From positions 1 through 64,000 of the forward strand of contig JAGCUU010000012.1 of NCBI GenBank assembly GCA_017962665.1: 64,000 bases of DNA, read 5' to 3'. The stretch comes from Bacteroidales bacterium (GTDB lineage: Bacteria > Bacteroidota > Bacteroidia > Bacteroidales > P3). The notes beneath the pieces were generated by a model. The model was given only the letters and a program-made list of their open reading frames with translations, did not search any database and had not been told where the DNA came from. The translations under genes and the position numbers were made by a program. Shown in pieces: positions 8,069 to 16,585 of the stretch (within the stretch, counting starts at the first letter, position 1; every line of letters starts with the position of its first letter).

Positions 8069-9784
8069 TTAAATGTTGTCGAACAGTCTGTGATAGTGAC
8101 AGAACAGCAATTCTTCGTTGTCGTCGTAGAGATGCATGCCGTTGCCTTCACAGTATTTCCATAGGTCACAGTCGGAACACTGCCCTTTCTTCGCCCAACT
8201 GCGATCACGGTATTTTTCAAAGCGGTTCTGCCACACATCCCAAAGGTTGTCTTTGTAGATATTGCCCTGATGGAAATTGGAGCGTATTGAGGTACAGCCT
8301 GAAATGGAGCCGTCGCATAGCACCGATGCCACATTGACACCTGCACGGCAGTGGAAATAATAGTCGCGCACATCACCCTCGTATGGACCCAGAAAACCCT
8401 CACATCCATAACTGGCATGGATGCGGCATTCCCCCCGTGTTTTCTTGATAAATTCAAACAGTCCTCGAAATAGTTCGTCACTCAACTGCAGTTCCGGATT
8501 TTCAGCGGCACGCCCCATAGGAAAAATCGAGAACAGCCTCCAGTTGCTGACGCCAATCGATATCAGATATTCCTTAAACTCCTCCAATCTGTCATAGTTG
8601 CGTGGATTCACACATGTTACAATATCCCAGACCAAGTCGGGAGTATTGACCAACATTTTTATTGCTTTGTCAGCACATTCAAAACTACGATTGTTTCTCC
8701 TTATCCAATTATGCTCCTCCTCGAATCCATCGAAAGAGACAGTGACAGAATGCATGCCCGCACTCAACAGACTGTCGAGACGACGCTCGTCAAGGAGAAG
8801 ACCATTTGTGACTATACCCCAAGGAAATCCGCGGCGGTATAGTTCAAGACCAACCTCCTCAATGTCGTTGCGGACCAACGCCTCTCCACCCGTGAACGTT
8901 ATGAATGTTTTATGAGGGTTCACATGAGGAGCGATGTCGTCAATGGCCTTAAAAAAAACCTTTGCAGGCATATCGGGTACTGCCGGAGCCTGTTTGCAGT
9001 CACTGCCGCAATGGCGGCAATTCATATTACAGCGCAGCGTACATTCCCAAAACAGGTTGTTCAGCTCATGGATTTTAGACGCGTTATTACGTATGCGTCT
9101 ATGCAAGCTCAAGGCAAATCGTTGTCGCCTGCTCAACAACGGCTTATTATTCATTTCTTTTTTCGACATTTTCACAGTCACTTCTGCATTTCTTTCGCCC
9201 AAGTGCCATGCAGAAACAGGTTTGTTACCTTTTTTAGGCTCACCGAAATCCACCTCTATCAGCTGGTCCTCATAACTACCATTCTGCTTGCCATCTATGT
9301 CTCGCACCATGACACGGATAGTTTCCCAAGGCCGGTCGCTTGTGCGGACTTCAAAAGCACCCTCATTGTCAGTAGTATCGGAAATAAGCTTGAGACGTTC
9401 TTTCCAATGAGGAGTGTCAGGCAAATTATCGAAATCAATCTCACTGTTTATCAACATCACCTGAAGTCCCTTCACCGGTTTACCTTTGGCGTTGACGACC
9501 TTTCCCTTGACTGCGAAATCGACAGTAGGCACTCCATAGACCGTCACTTGTGGCTCTCTCGGTTTAGGTTTTTGCACTACGGTGTCAATAGTTTCATTCC
9601 TGTATTTACTTACAGGAACACCGTACATCGGAACGACACGATTTCTATCTAACAATGTGGAGTCCTTTGTCTTTTCCGGTTCCGAAGGCACCACGTTTTT
9701 ATGACAGTTGCATGCAGAGAGGCCCAACAGACTCATAGCACTGAGAAGCAGCCAGTTCTTTAGCTTTAAAAACTTAATTTTCAT
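8069..9784 (-). CDS. Lipoprotein fused in frame to a radical SAM/SPASM enzyme (rSAM/lipoprotein system)
   Basis: One 571-residue frame covers what are normally two neighbouring genes. Residues 1-210 are a lipoprotein: lipobox LSAC (Cys25), two YGVP motifs (near 53 and 83) and a carboxypeptidase-regulatory-like beta domain (VKGKVVNAKGKPVKG). Residues 211-571 are a complete radical SAM enzyme: CNMNCRHC gives the CX3CX2C cluster motif (Cys252, 256, 259), GGEALVR follows, and a Cys-rich SPASM domain closes it. The layout matches the TIGR04133/TIGR04134 rSAM/lipoprotein pairs of Bacteroidota. The join lies at an A6 run (minus strand, 9163-9158). With five As the lipoprotein would end at a TGA overlapping the ATG at 9154. 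A cytosolic Fe-S enzyme behind an export signal is implausible, so an indel or internal start is likely. Confidence 0.8.
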   Translation of the reverse strand: MKIKFLKLKNWLLLSAMSLLGLSACNCHKNVVPSEPEKTKDSTLLDRNRVVPMYGVPVSKYRNETIDTVVQKPKPREPQVTVYGVPTVDFAVKGKVVNAKGKPVKGLQVMLINSEIDFDNLPDTPHWKERLKLISDTTDNEGAFEVRTSDRPWETIRVMVRDIDGKQNGSYEDQLIEVDFGEPKKGNKPVSAWHLGERNAEVTVKMSKKEMNNKPLLSRRQRFALSLHRRIRNNASKIHELNNLFWECTLRCNMNCRHCGSDCKQAPAVPDMPAKVFFKAIDDIAPHVNPHKTFITFTGGEALVRNDIEEVGLELYRRGFPWGIVTNGLLLDERRLDSLLSAGMHSVTVSFDGFEEEHNWIRRNNRSFECADKAIKMLVNTPDLVWDIVTCVNPRNYDRLEEFKEYLISIGVSNWRLFSIFPMGRAAENPELQLSDELFRGLFEFIKKTRGECRIHASYGCEGFLGPYEGDVRDYYFHCRAGVNVASVLCDGSISGCTSIRSNFHQGNIYKDNLWDVWQNRFEKYRDRSWAKKGQCSDCDLWKYCEGNGMHLYDDNEELLFCHYHRLFDNI

Positions 9785-9926
9785 TTCGTGTCACTCTTAA
9801 TAATTGTCGTATAAATTGCCCGATTTTCAGTATTAACGTCTATATAAAAATAATATTGCCTATGGTTCTTAATCTTGGAGAGAACTTACGCGACTACTCA
9901 ATTCCTTTCATTACATGGAAAAAAGT

Positions 9927-9934
9927 TATCTTTG
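9927..9934 (+). promoter_or_regulatory. -7 promoter element for the DAHP synthase gene
   Basis: TATCTTTG matches TAnnTTTG and lies 25 bp before the ATG at 9960, giving a leader of about 20 bases. The upstream box is weak (TTTC at 9906-9909). Confidence 0.55.
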
Positions 9935-9959
9935 TATTATCATTTAGCGATACACAATA

Positions 9960-11003
9960 ATGAACAACACGCTAATTATCAACAATAAACCTATAATAAT
10001 TGCAGGTCCTTGCAGCGCTGAAAACGAAAATCAGCTACGAACAACCATCGAACAGATTGCAAAAGACGACCGTGTCTCCATGATTCGATGTGGTGTTTGG
10101 AAGCCCCGAACACGCCCAGGTGGATTCGAAGGCGTTGGAGAGCCGGCATTGCGGTGGATTGAAACAATAAAGCAAAACTTTCCTTCCGTACCATTTTGTT
10201 GTGAAGTGGCACGCCCCGAACATATCGAGCTCTGTTTACAATATGGAATCGATGCCGTATGGATTGGTGCCCGTACCACCGTCAATCCGTTTCTAGTAAG
10301 CGAGCTCGCCGAAGCACTAAAAGGCAGTGAACTTGCCGTGATGGTAAAAAACCCCATCACCCCCGACGTTGAGCTGTGGATTGGTGCCATAGAACGCATA
10401 CAACAGTCTGGGATTAGCAACATTGCCGCCGTTCACCGTGGTTTTTCGACCTACAACAATTTTGGTTACCGCAACAATCCATTATGGGAAATCCCTATTG
10501 AACTGAAGAGACGTCTACCCATGATGCCGTTGTTGTGCGACCCCAGCCACATAGGAGGAAGACGCAGCCTTGTTGCTCCAATATCCCAGATGGCTCTTGA
10601 CCTACACTTTGACGGCCTTATTATCGAATGCCACCCAGACCCCGCCAACGCATTAACCGACAGTCAGCAACAAATCACGCCCAACGAATTAATCAACCTT
10701 CTTGACGGACTGAAAAAACGCACATACGACGAACCTGCTCCAACCGATCTCAACCGTCTGCGCGAACAACTCGACGTCATTGACGCAGAGATACTGCGGT
10801 TGCTTAGTCAGAGGATGCAGTTGTCAAAAGACATTGGCGACATAAAACACGAGTACAACATGCCCATATTCCAGCCTCAGCGCTGGCAGCAAGTTTTGGA
10901 ACGTCAGATGGCGGCAGCCCGCACAATGGGTCTTGACGAACAATTCATAAAGGAAATCACCGAAAAAATACACGGTGAAAGTCTTCGCATGCAAGAACAA
11001 TAA
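9960..11003 (+). CDS. Bifunctional DAHP synthase / chorismate mutase
   Basis: Catalyses the first step of the shikimate pathway (phosphoenolpyruvate plus erythrose 4-phosphate) and, in a second domain, chorismate to prephenate. Residues 1-255 are a type I DAHP synthase of the AroG/KdsA-like class (IAGPCSAEN, WKPRTRPGGFEGVG, HRGFSTY, LCDPSHIGG, IECHPDP). Residues 265-347 are an AroQ-type chorismate mutase helix bundle (LREQLDVIDAEILRLLSQR). This order is the one known from Prevotella and other Bacteroidales, where the mutase domain provides allosteric control by prephenate. It stands alone with its own promoter and is followed by a strong terminator. Confidence 0.95.
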   Translation: MNNTLIINNKPIIIAGPCSAENENQLRTTIEQIAKDDRVSMIRCGVWKPRTRPGGFEGVGEPALRWIETIKQNFPSVPFCCEVARPEHIELCLQYGIDAVWIGARTTVNPFLVSELAEALKGSELAVMVKNPITPDVELWIGAIERIQQSGISNIAAVHRGFSTYNNFGYRNNPLWEIPIELKRRLPMMPLLCDPSHIGGRRSLVAPISQMALDLHFDGLIIECHPDPANALTDSQQQITPNELINLLDGLKKRTYDEPAPTDLNRLREQLDVIDAEILRLLSQRMQLSKDIGDIKHEYNMPIFQPQRWQQVLERQMAAARTMGLDEQFIKEITEKIHGESLRMQEQ

Positions 11004-11021
11004 ATTCCAAAAGAAGAAAAC

Positions 11022-11048
11022 AAAAAAAGGCGACCTTTGGGTCGCCTT
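11022..11048. terminator. Bidirectional terminator between DAHP synthase and rpmA
   Basis: AAGGCGACC (11027-11035) pairs with GGTCGCCTT (11040-11048) around a TTTG loop. A run of seven A precedes it, so on the minus strand the hairpin is followed by a T run and ends the rplU-rpmA transcript. On the plus strand the tail is TTAAATTTT, weaker but usable. Confidence 0.88.
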
Positions 11049-11078
11049 AAATTTTAATATTCGCTGTTGTATTTTGTA

Positions 11079-11339
11079 TTATTCTGCGTTAGGTACAACA
11101 GAAACATAAGAACGGTCTTCACGTCCTTTGTGGAACTTCACGACACCGTCGCAGAGGGCATAAAGAGTATGATCCTTACCCATTCCCACATTACGTCCAG
11201 GATTGTGAACTGTACCACGCTGACGAATGATAATATTTCCAGCTACACAGGGTTGACCACCGAAGATCTTAACACCCAAACGTTTGCTTTCGGATTCACG
11301 ACCGTTGCTAGAACTACCGACACCTTTTTTGTGAGCCAT
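11079..11339 (-). CDS. rpmA: 50S ribosomal protein L27
   Basis: Component of the large ribosomal subunit whose N-terminal tail reaches towards the peptidyl transferase centre. The 86-residue protein has the standard start [20 protein letters not shown] and the conserved [16 protein letters not shown] core. It has no cleavable N-terminal extension. It follows rplU by 31 bp in the same direction, the usual bacterial pairing, and is followed by a strong terminator. Confidence 0.99.
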   Translation of the reverse strand: MAHKKGVGSSSNGRESESKRLGVKIFGGQPCVAGNIIIRQRGTVHNPGRNVGMGKDHTLYALCDGVVKFHKGREDRSYVSVVPNAE

Positions 11340-11370
11340 AATATATACAATTTAAAAGGTTAGACAAAAA

Positions 11371-11679
11371 TTAGTTGATGCTGTTGATTTTAATCTGAGT
11401 AAGATAATCACGATGGCCGTTCATCTTCTGATAACCTTTACGACGGATTTTCTTGAAGACGAGAACCTTCTTACCTTTCAGATGTTTCACCACGGTAGCC
11501 TTTACGTTAGCGCCACTGATATAGGGCTGGCCAACAGTAATGTTACCATCATTGTCTTTAAGCATCACGGTGTCAAAAGAAACCTCGCTACCTTCCTCAT
11601 TCTGAAGGCGGTTGACGAAAATCTTCTGATCTTGAGCGACCTTGAATTGCTTTCCTGCGATTTCAACTATTGCGTACAT
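11371..11679 (-). CDS. rplU: 50S ribosomal protein L21
   Basis: Large-subunit ribosomal protein that binds 23S rRNA. At 102 residues it has the normal length and the family signature MYAIVEIAGKQFKV at the N-terminus and KIRRKGYQKMNGHRD near the C-terminus. It is the first gene of the rplU-rpmA operon, with a well-formed promoter about 67 bp upstream. Confidence 0.99.
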   Translation of the reverse strand: MYAIVEIAGKQFKVAQDQKIFVNRLQNEEGSEVSFDTVMLKDNDGNITVGQPYISGANVKATVVKHLKGKKVLVFKKIRRKGYQKMNGHRDYLTQIKINSIN

Positions 11680-11745
11680 TTTTTAATATTTTGATATTTA
11701 GATTTTCAGTTTGTTACAAACATCTTTTTTCCACAAAATGGAGTG

Positions 11746-11776
11746 CAAAAGTACTACATTTTTTTTATACAGCAAA
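11746..11776 (-). promoter_or_regulatory. rplU-rpmA promoter
   Basis: On the minus strand TTTG (11773-11776) is followed after 19 bp by TACTTTTG (11746-11753), a full match to the Bacteroidota consensus. Transcription would begin near 11739, leaving a leader of about 60 bases before rplU. Confidence 0.85.
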
Positions 11777-11826
11777 ATATTTTTCTTGCCATTTTTACAA
11801 AACACAATATAACAACCAATTACAAT

Positions 11827-13002
11827 CTAAAAATATATTTCTACCTCACCTTTGTCATCACACTCAAGCAATAATTGTTTTATTGTTTTATGTAATTTAG
11901 GATGAATAAAGTCTGGTAATATTCTTGAAAGTGGTTCCAAAACAAAACGACGTAGATGCATACGAGGATGTGGCAGTTGAAGATGAGGCGTTTCCACTAT
12001 TGCACTATTGTAAAAAATCAAGTCTATATCCATTGGACGAGATGAATAGCGTTGACCGTCCATGTCGCTGCGACAACGTCCCAATTCCTTTTCAATTTCC
12101 AAAGCACAGCCCAGTACCTCATCGGCAGAGAGGTCAGTGTCAACAACCACTGCCTGATTCAGGAATTTGCTATCAGATTCAAAACCCCACGGCGCAGTTT
12201 CGAACATAGGAGATATCTGGGACACCGTCCCTATGCGTTTTGCTATCGCCGACAATGCACGCATAAGCAGTTCCACTCTATCACCCTGATTCCCTCCGAG
12301 AAGCAAAACCACCGTGTTGGTTTTCCATTTGCCGATGTAGCTTCGTTTCAAATCCTGATCTGCAAGCATTTCCAAAAAATCGCCACGCGGTATTTCCTTT
12401 GCGCCCAGTGATGCAAGATGGGGTGTATACATCTGAGCATCAACGAACCTAAAATTATGCAGCAACGCAAATTCCACCATCCTGGCGAAGGCTACTTTGG
12501 ATGCATCTGTAACGATGTGGAACATTGACTCACCACAAAAATAATCACTTATACTTACCCCATACAGACCTCCAACAAGACGACCTTCCAAAAAAGTTTC
12601 AAAAGAATGCGCAAACCCAAGTTCATGAAGTCTGCAATATGATTCAATAAAATTACCTGTAATCCAGCTTTCACCGCAGCTCTCATCTCTTTTTACCGAA
12701 GAGCAGTTTTCTATTACCTGTCTGAAAGCAGTGTCGATACGGACTTCAAAACGGTGCGATTTCAGAATGCGCTGCAAGCTTTTTGAGCAGCGAAACTCAG
12801 TAGGGAACAAAACCATTCGCGGATCAGGCGAGAACCAGTATGGATTACCCGCCACGTCATCAAACCATGGGAAAATACCCAAACAATAGGCATTGAGCAG
12901 CCATTCGGGCTCAAAGCTTCCGCCAATAGCCAACAGACCGTCGGCATCGGAGAGACGAGGATCAGGAAAACCTACACGTTTTTTATTAAGAAAGTAAGCC
13001 AT
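11827..13002 (-). CDS. Fusion of leucyl/phenylalanyl-tRNA-protein transferase and HPPK
   Basis: Two unrelated enzymes sit in one 391-residue frame. Residues 1 to about 225 are Aat, which adds Leu or Phe to proteins with N-terminal Arg or Lys for ClpS/ClpAP degradation (GGSFEPEWLLNAYCLGIFPW, GGLYGVSIS, ESMF). Residues from about 228 on are FolK, which pyrophosphorylates 6-hydroxymethyl-dihydropterin in folate synthesis (LLLGGNQGDR, RPMDIDLIFY with the metal-binding Asp pair, LPHPRMHLRRFVLEPL). The join is near 12321 and has no internal Met at the FolK start, so separate translation of FolK is unlikely. Both halves keep key residues and near-normal lengths. Confidence 0.9.
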   Translation of the reverse strand: MAYFLNKKRVGFPDPRLSDADGLLAIGGSFEPEWLLNAYCLGIFPWFDDVAGNPYWFSPDPRMVLFPTEFRCSKSLQRILKSHRFEVRIDTAFRQVIENCSSVKRDESCGESWITGNFIESYCRLHELGFAHSFETFLEGRLVGGLYGVSISDYFCGESMFHIVTDASKVAFARMVEFALLHNFRFVDAQMYTPHLASLGAKEIPRGDFLEMLADQDLKRSYIGKWKTNTVVLLLGGNQGDRVELLMRALSAIAKRIGTVSQISPMFETAPWGFESDSKFLNQAVVVDTDLSADEVLGCALEIEKELGRCRSDMDGQRYSSRPMDIDLIFYNSAIVETPHLQLPHPRMHLRRFVLEPLSRILPDFIHPKLHKTIKQLLLECDDKGEVEIYF

Positions 13003-13015
13003 ACTGTCAAAAAAT

Positions 13016-13039
13016 AGCTCCGGCCAGACGGCCGGAGCT
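13016..13039 (-). terminator. Terminator of the lipoprotein gene at 13071
   Basis: A 10-bp perfect stem, AGCTCCGGCC (13016-13025) with GGCCGGAGCT (13030-13039), encloses a four-base loop. On the minus strand it is followed by ATTTTTTG, so it ends the lipoprotein transcript just before the Aat-FolK gene. Confidence 0.9.
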
Positions 13040-13070
13040 TGTCACATTTTTGTTTTCCGACAAACTGTTG

Positions 13071-13436
13071 TTATTGTTTCTTGAACACAACCGTTTGGCC
13101 TTCTTCTGTAATCGTCAGTTCATCGCCGTCGACAGTGAATTCAGTCGATATGAGTTCACCAGTATCCTCATCAGGAGTAACGCCGGTCATAACACCCTTC
13201 TCGCCGTCGAAGGTGTAAGTGAATTTCTCCGATTCGGTGTAGCCCATAGCCGACATTGTCATCGTACCTTCCTTGTCGCTGGTGAAAGCGATGGTAAGAT
13301 CCATTGAAAATGTGAAATCATCCTCAGTTTCTGTGATGGTTGCCTTCCAGGTGGTACCTTCAAGTTTGTCCTTCGAGCAGGAAACGAAGCCTACCATAAT
13401 GAAGGTCATCAGAGTTGCAAAAATAAACTTTTTCAT
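13071..13436 (-). CDS. Small lipocalin-like lipoprotein
   Basis: A 121-residue lipoprotein of unknown function. The signal peptide ends at the lipobox VSC (Cys20). The mature part starts KDKLEGTTWKA and continues as regular beta-strand-like segments rich in Thr, Glu and Asp, the pattern of small lipocalin-like proteins of Bacteroidota. It is a single gene: glutamine synthetase lies 78 bp upstream in the same direction and a strong terminator follows. The start of its mature part resembles that of the lipoprotein at 7698-8057, which suggests the same fold rather than a recent duplication. Confidence 0.72.
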   Translation of the reverse strand: MKKFIFATLMTFIMVGFVSCSKDKLEGTTWKATITETEDDFTFSMDLTIAFTSDKEGTMTMSAMGYTESEKFTYTFDGEKGVMTGVTPDEDTGELISTEFTVDGDELTITEEGQTVVFKKQ

Positions 13437-13514
13437 TTTTTTATTATTTTGATTAATAAATAGGATTCAACTTTATAACGAAGGTTTAAATAAATTATTA
13501 TGTTTCAAAAAAAA

Positions 13515-15020
13515 TTATCCGCAATGGATGAAAGTCTTAACCAGTTCAAGAATCTTATTTGGATCGTTGCCTATTTCAGCGCGCAAGTTGCGGTCATTGT
13601 ATGAGCGTAAATCTTTGATGATGCCGTCGATGAGTTGCGGAGCGAAGACTCCCTGCTCCTCATAGACAGCACGGTCGCGCTCAAGCAGGTCGGCGCTGGC
13701 TGCACAGCTGTCCGGCAGCACATCGAGTCGACTCAGCACATCTTCATGCTCAAAAATATTAACGCTAACATAGCGATCCCGGGCATACTGCACTGCGTTC
13801 TCCATTTCAAAACCATGACGTGCGGCTACCGTCATACCGGCCAAAAGCAGGTATACGTTGGCACTACCGTCAGGAGTACGCAGTTCTATTGTCTGTTTGT
13901 GGCTGAAATCCACCTCTTCTTTCGACTCCAACGGGTTGCAGTGAGCCATCATATTGCCGCTGCCCCTGGTCCATCCCAATGGAACGCGAACCATGGCGCT
14001 GCGGTTGCGATCGCCCCAACAGATGTTGGTCGGAGCCTCCTGGTGAGGCACAAGACGGAAATAGCTCGTCGGGTTGGTGTCGCCGAAAGCAGTCAGCGAA
14101 CCAGCAAGGCTCAGAATGCCGGCAATGGTCTTGTGGGCAATCTCACTCAAACCATTCTCGCCGACATACATATTCTTGCCGTCCTTGCTGACGCGTGTGT
14201 GAATGTGCATACCGCTACCGGCCTTGCCAACAGTGATTTTCGGGGCAAAGGTGACGGTGATGCCATACTGGTATGCCAACGAGCGCATAATCCATTTTGC
14301 AATCACCAGTTGGTCGGCGGCATCTTCAAGGTATGTCGGCAGAAATTCAATCTCATTCTGCTCATACATGGTGTCGCCAACCGTGAAATTTCCCACCTCG
14401 CTGTGGCCATATTTGATAAGTCCGCCGCTCTCGGCAATGAGTTTCATCGCCTCGATACGGTAATCCTCAAATTTGCAGAATGGACGCGAAGCATGATAGC
14501 CGCGCTGGTCGGCGGGCAGATATGAGTCTTCTTTGGGGGCTATAGCATAGTACTCCAACTCTCCCATAACCTCAAATTCCATACCGTCGGTAGCCTTGCG
14601 GAAAGCCTCTCCTGCCTTGTGCAGAGTATATTCTGGAGCCATCTCGAAGGGCTCTCCGTCCTTGGTGTAAAAGTTGCACAATATGTCCAGTGTGGGTATG
14701 TCGGCAAAGGGGTTGATGAACGCCGTACGGAAACGCGGTATCACATACAGGTCCGAGCTGCCAGCCTCAAGGAAGGGGAACAGGCTCGAGCCATCGACAC
14801 GTTCACCAGATGTCAGCACGTCACGGATATGGTCATAGCTGTTAACAACGAAGTTGAGGGTCTTCAGTCGACCATCGTTGGCCATATAGCGGAAGTTGAC
14901 CATCTCAATTCCAAACTCCTCGATGACACGCATCATATCATCACGGGTAAACTGGCTTGCAGGCTTCTGTAGGAAAGCGACAAGTCTGTTAGGGTTTAAT
15001 TTATAGCTATTTGTGTTCAT
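13515..15020 (-). CDS. glnA: Glutamine synthetase, type I
   Basis: Assimilates ammonium by making glutamine from glutamate and ATP. The 501-residue protein shows the N-terminal beta-grasp region, metal-binding EVMGELEYY, GSGMHIH, the ATP/glutamate segment NPTSYFRLVPHQEAPTNICWG and RVPLGW, and ELRTPDGSANVYL. It is somewhat longer than enterobacterial GlnA (about 470). It is the primary ammonium-assimilation counterpart to the glutamate dehydrogenase at 53146. A promoter-like element lies just upstream. No glnB or adenylyltransferase gene is nearby. Confidence 0.96.
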   Translation of the reverse strand: MNTNSYKLNPNRLVAFLQKPASQFTRDDMMRVIEEFGIEMVNFRYMANDGRLKTLNFVVNSYDHIRDVLTSGERVDGSSLFPFLEAGSSDLYVIPRFRTAFINPFADIPTLDILCNFYTKDGEPFEMAPEYTLHKAGEAFRKATDGMEFEVMGELEYYAIAPKEDSYLPADQRGYHASRPFCKFEDYRIEAMKLIAESGGLIKYGHSEVGNFTVGDTMYEQNEIEFLPTYLEDAADQLVIAKWIMRSLAYQYGITVTFAPKITVGKAGSGMHIHTRVSKDGKNMYVGENGLSEIAHKTIAGILSLAGSLTAFGDTNPTSYFRLVPHQEAPTNICWGDRNRSAMVRVPLGWTRGSGNMMAHCNPLESKEEVDFSHKQTIELRTPDGSANVYLLLAGMTVAARHGFEMENAVQYARDRYVSVNIFEHEDVLSRLDVLPDSCAASADLLERDRAVYEEQGVFAPQLIDGIIKDLRSYNDRNLRAEIGNDPNKILELVKTFIHCG

Positions 15021-15051
15021 TATTATTCTGTTTAAATATTTTTTGGGGATG

Positions 15052-15082
15052 CAAAGATACTAACAAAAAGCCAAATGCCAAT
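15052..15082 (-). promoter_or_regulatory. glnA promoter
   Basis: On the minus strand TATCTTTG (15052-15059) fits TAnnTTTG, with ATTG (15079-15082) as a one-mismatch upstream box at 19 bp. It would give a leader of about 25 bases. Confidence 0.6.
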
Positions 15083-15173
15083 GAAAAATTGAAAATTAAT
15101 TTTTTAAAGCAATAAAAAACGGTTTCCATCGTTGGTTGTTCATATATGGTATATAATATTAAAAACTATCAAT

Positions 15174-16565
15174 ATGTTCAAGAAAGAAACCTATATTCAG
15201 CGCCGCGAGCAACTCCGCAAGGACATCGGACACGGCATCATCATCATTTTGGGCAACCATGAAGCCCCTTGCAACTATCCAGACAACACCTACTGGTTCC
15301 GTCAGGACAGCACTTTCCTTTACTTCTTCGGACTTCAGCGCGAAGACCTTGTAGGCGTACTTGATTGCGACAACGGGAAAGACTATGTTTTCGCCAACGA
15401 CTACGACATCGACGACATCATCTGGACAGGTCCGCTTCCCAGTGTCAAGGATTTGGCCGCAAGTGTGGGTGTTGAAAACAGCGGTGACTTGAAAGCGCTC
15501 AAAACACTATGTACAAAGACAATCGGCGAAGCAAGGAAGATACATTATCTCCCTCCTTACCGCGCCGACATCACACGTCAGATAAGCAAACTGCTCGGTA
15601 TTCACTATAGTGCAGTGACTCGCTACGCATCCATGGATCTCATCAAAGCATGTGTCAAGCAACGCAGCATCAAGAGCGACGAAGAGATAGCAGAGATTGA
15701 GAGAGCCATTGCCACAGCCTACAATATGCATGTAGGAGCTATGAAGATGGCAATGCCCGGACGTTACGAGTACGAACTGGCCGGTTTTATGCAAGGCGAG
15801 GCGTGGAAAGGCAACGGCCCCGTCAGTTTCCCAGTAATTATGACCATCCATGGCGAGACGCTTCATAATCATGGACACAACAACATGCTTACCGAAGGTC
15901 GCATGCTGGTGATGGATGCCGGCTGCGAGACGGCCATGAACTATTGCAGCGACATCACCCGCTCTGTGCCCGTTGGAGGACATTTCAACGAACGTCAGAA
16001 GGCCATTTATGAGATTGTACTTGCCGCCAATATGGAAGCAATCAGAGTAACCCGTCCGGGAATCACCTACCAAGAGGTCCATACCGCTGCCAGCCGCATA
16101 CTCGCACAGGGGTACAAAGAGTTAGGTATTCTGAAAGGCAACCTTGACGATATTGTCGAAAATGGCGCACACAGCCTTCTCATGCCACACGGTCTCGGGC
16201 ACATGATGGGTCTTGACGTTCATGACATGGAAAACTATGGCCAAATAAATGTTGGTTATGACGACGAGACTCGTCCAAGCGACCAATTTGGTCTTGGAAG
16301 CCTACGCTGTGGCAGAAAACTGCAGCCTGGATTTGTCATCACCGACGAACCCGGTTGCTATTTCATTCCTGCACTTATCGACCAATGGCATGCACAGGGG
16401 ACGAACAAAGACTACATTAACTTTGACGAGTTGGAAAAATGGAAAGATTTTGGAGGAATCCGTATTGAGGACGACGTACTCGTCACTGAAAGCGGATGCC
16501 GTGTGCTCGGCAAGCCAATTCCGAAGACCGTCTCGGAGATTGAGGAGGTAATGAATAGCAAATAG
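15174..16565 (+). CDS. pepP: Xaa-Pro aminopeptidase (aminopeptidase P)
   Basis: Dinuclear metal peptidase that removes an N-terminal residue preceding proline. The 463-residue protein has the aminopeptidase P N-terminal domain (about 1-150) and a pita-bread catalytic domain with the metal ligands in VMDAGCE, SDITRSVP, HGLGHMMGLDVHD, ITDEPGCYF and GGIRIEDDVLVTE. The frame is open from 15132, but the ATG at 15174 (MFKKETYIQRREQ) fits the family start better. The product has no signal peptide and is cytoplasmic. It stands alone, with the fucose synthase gene converging from the right. Confidence 0.93.
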   Translation: MFKKETYIQRREQLRKDIGHGIIIILGNHEAPCNYPDNTYWFRQDSTFLYFFGLQREDLVGVLDCDNGKDYVFANDYDIDDIIWTGPLPSVKDLAASVGVENSGDLKALKTLCTKTIGEARKIHYLPPYRADITRQISKLLGIHYSAVTRYASMDLIKACVKQRSIKSDEEIAEIERAIATAYNMHVGAMKMAMPGRYEYELAGFMQGEAWKGNGPVSFPVIMTIHGETLHNHGHNNMLTEGRMLVMDAGCETAMNYCSDITRSVPVGGHFNERQKAIYEIVLAANMEAIRVTRPGITYQEVHTAASRILAQGYKELGILKGNLDDIVENGAHSLLMPHGLGHMMGLDVHDMENYGQINVGYDDETRPSDQFGLGSLRCGRKLQPGFVITDEPGCYFIPALIDQWHAQGTNKDYINFDELEKWKDFGGIRIEDDVLVTESGCRVLGKPIPKTVSEIEEVMNSK

Positions 16566-16585
16566 CTAACTAACAAAAGAAAAAC

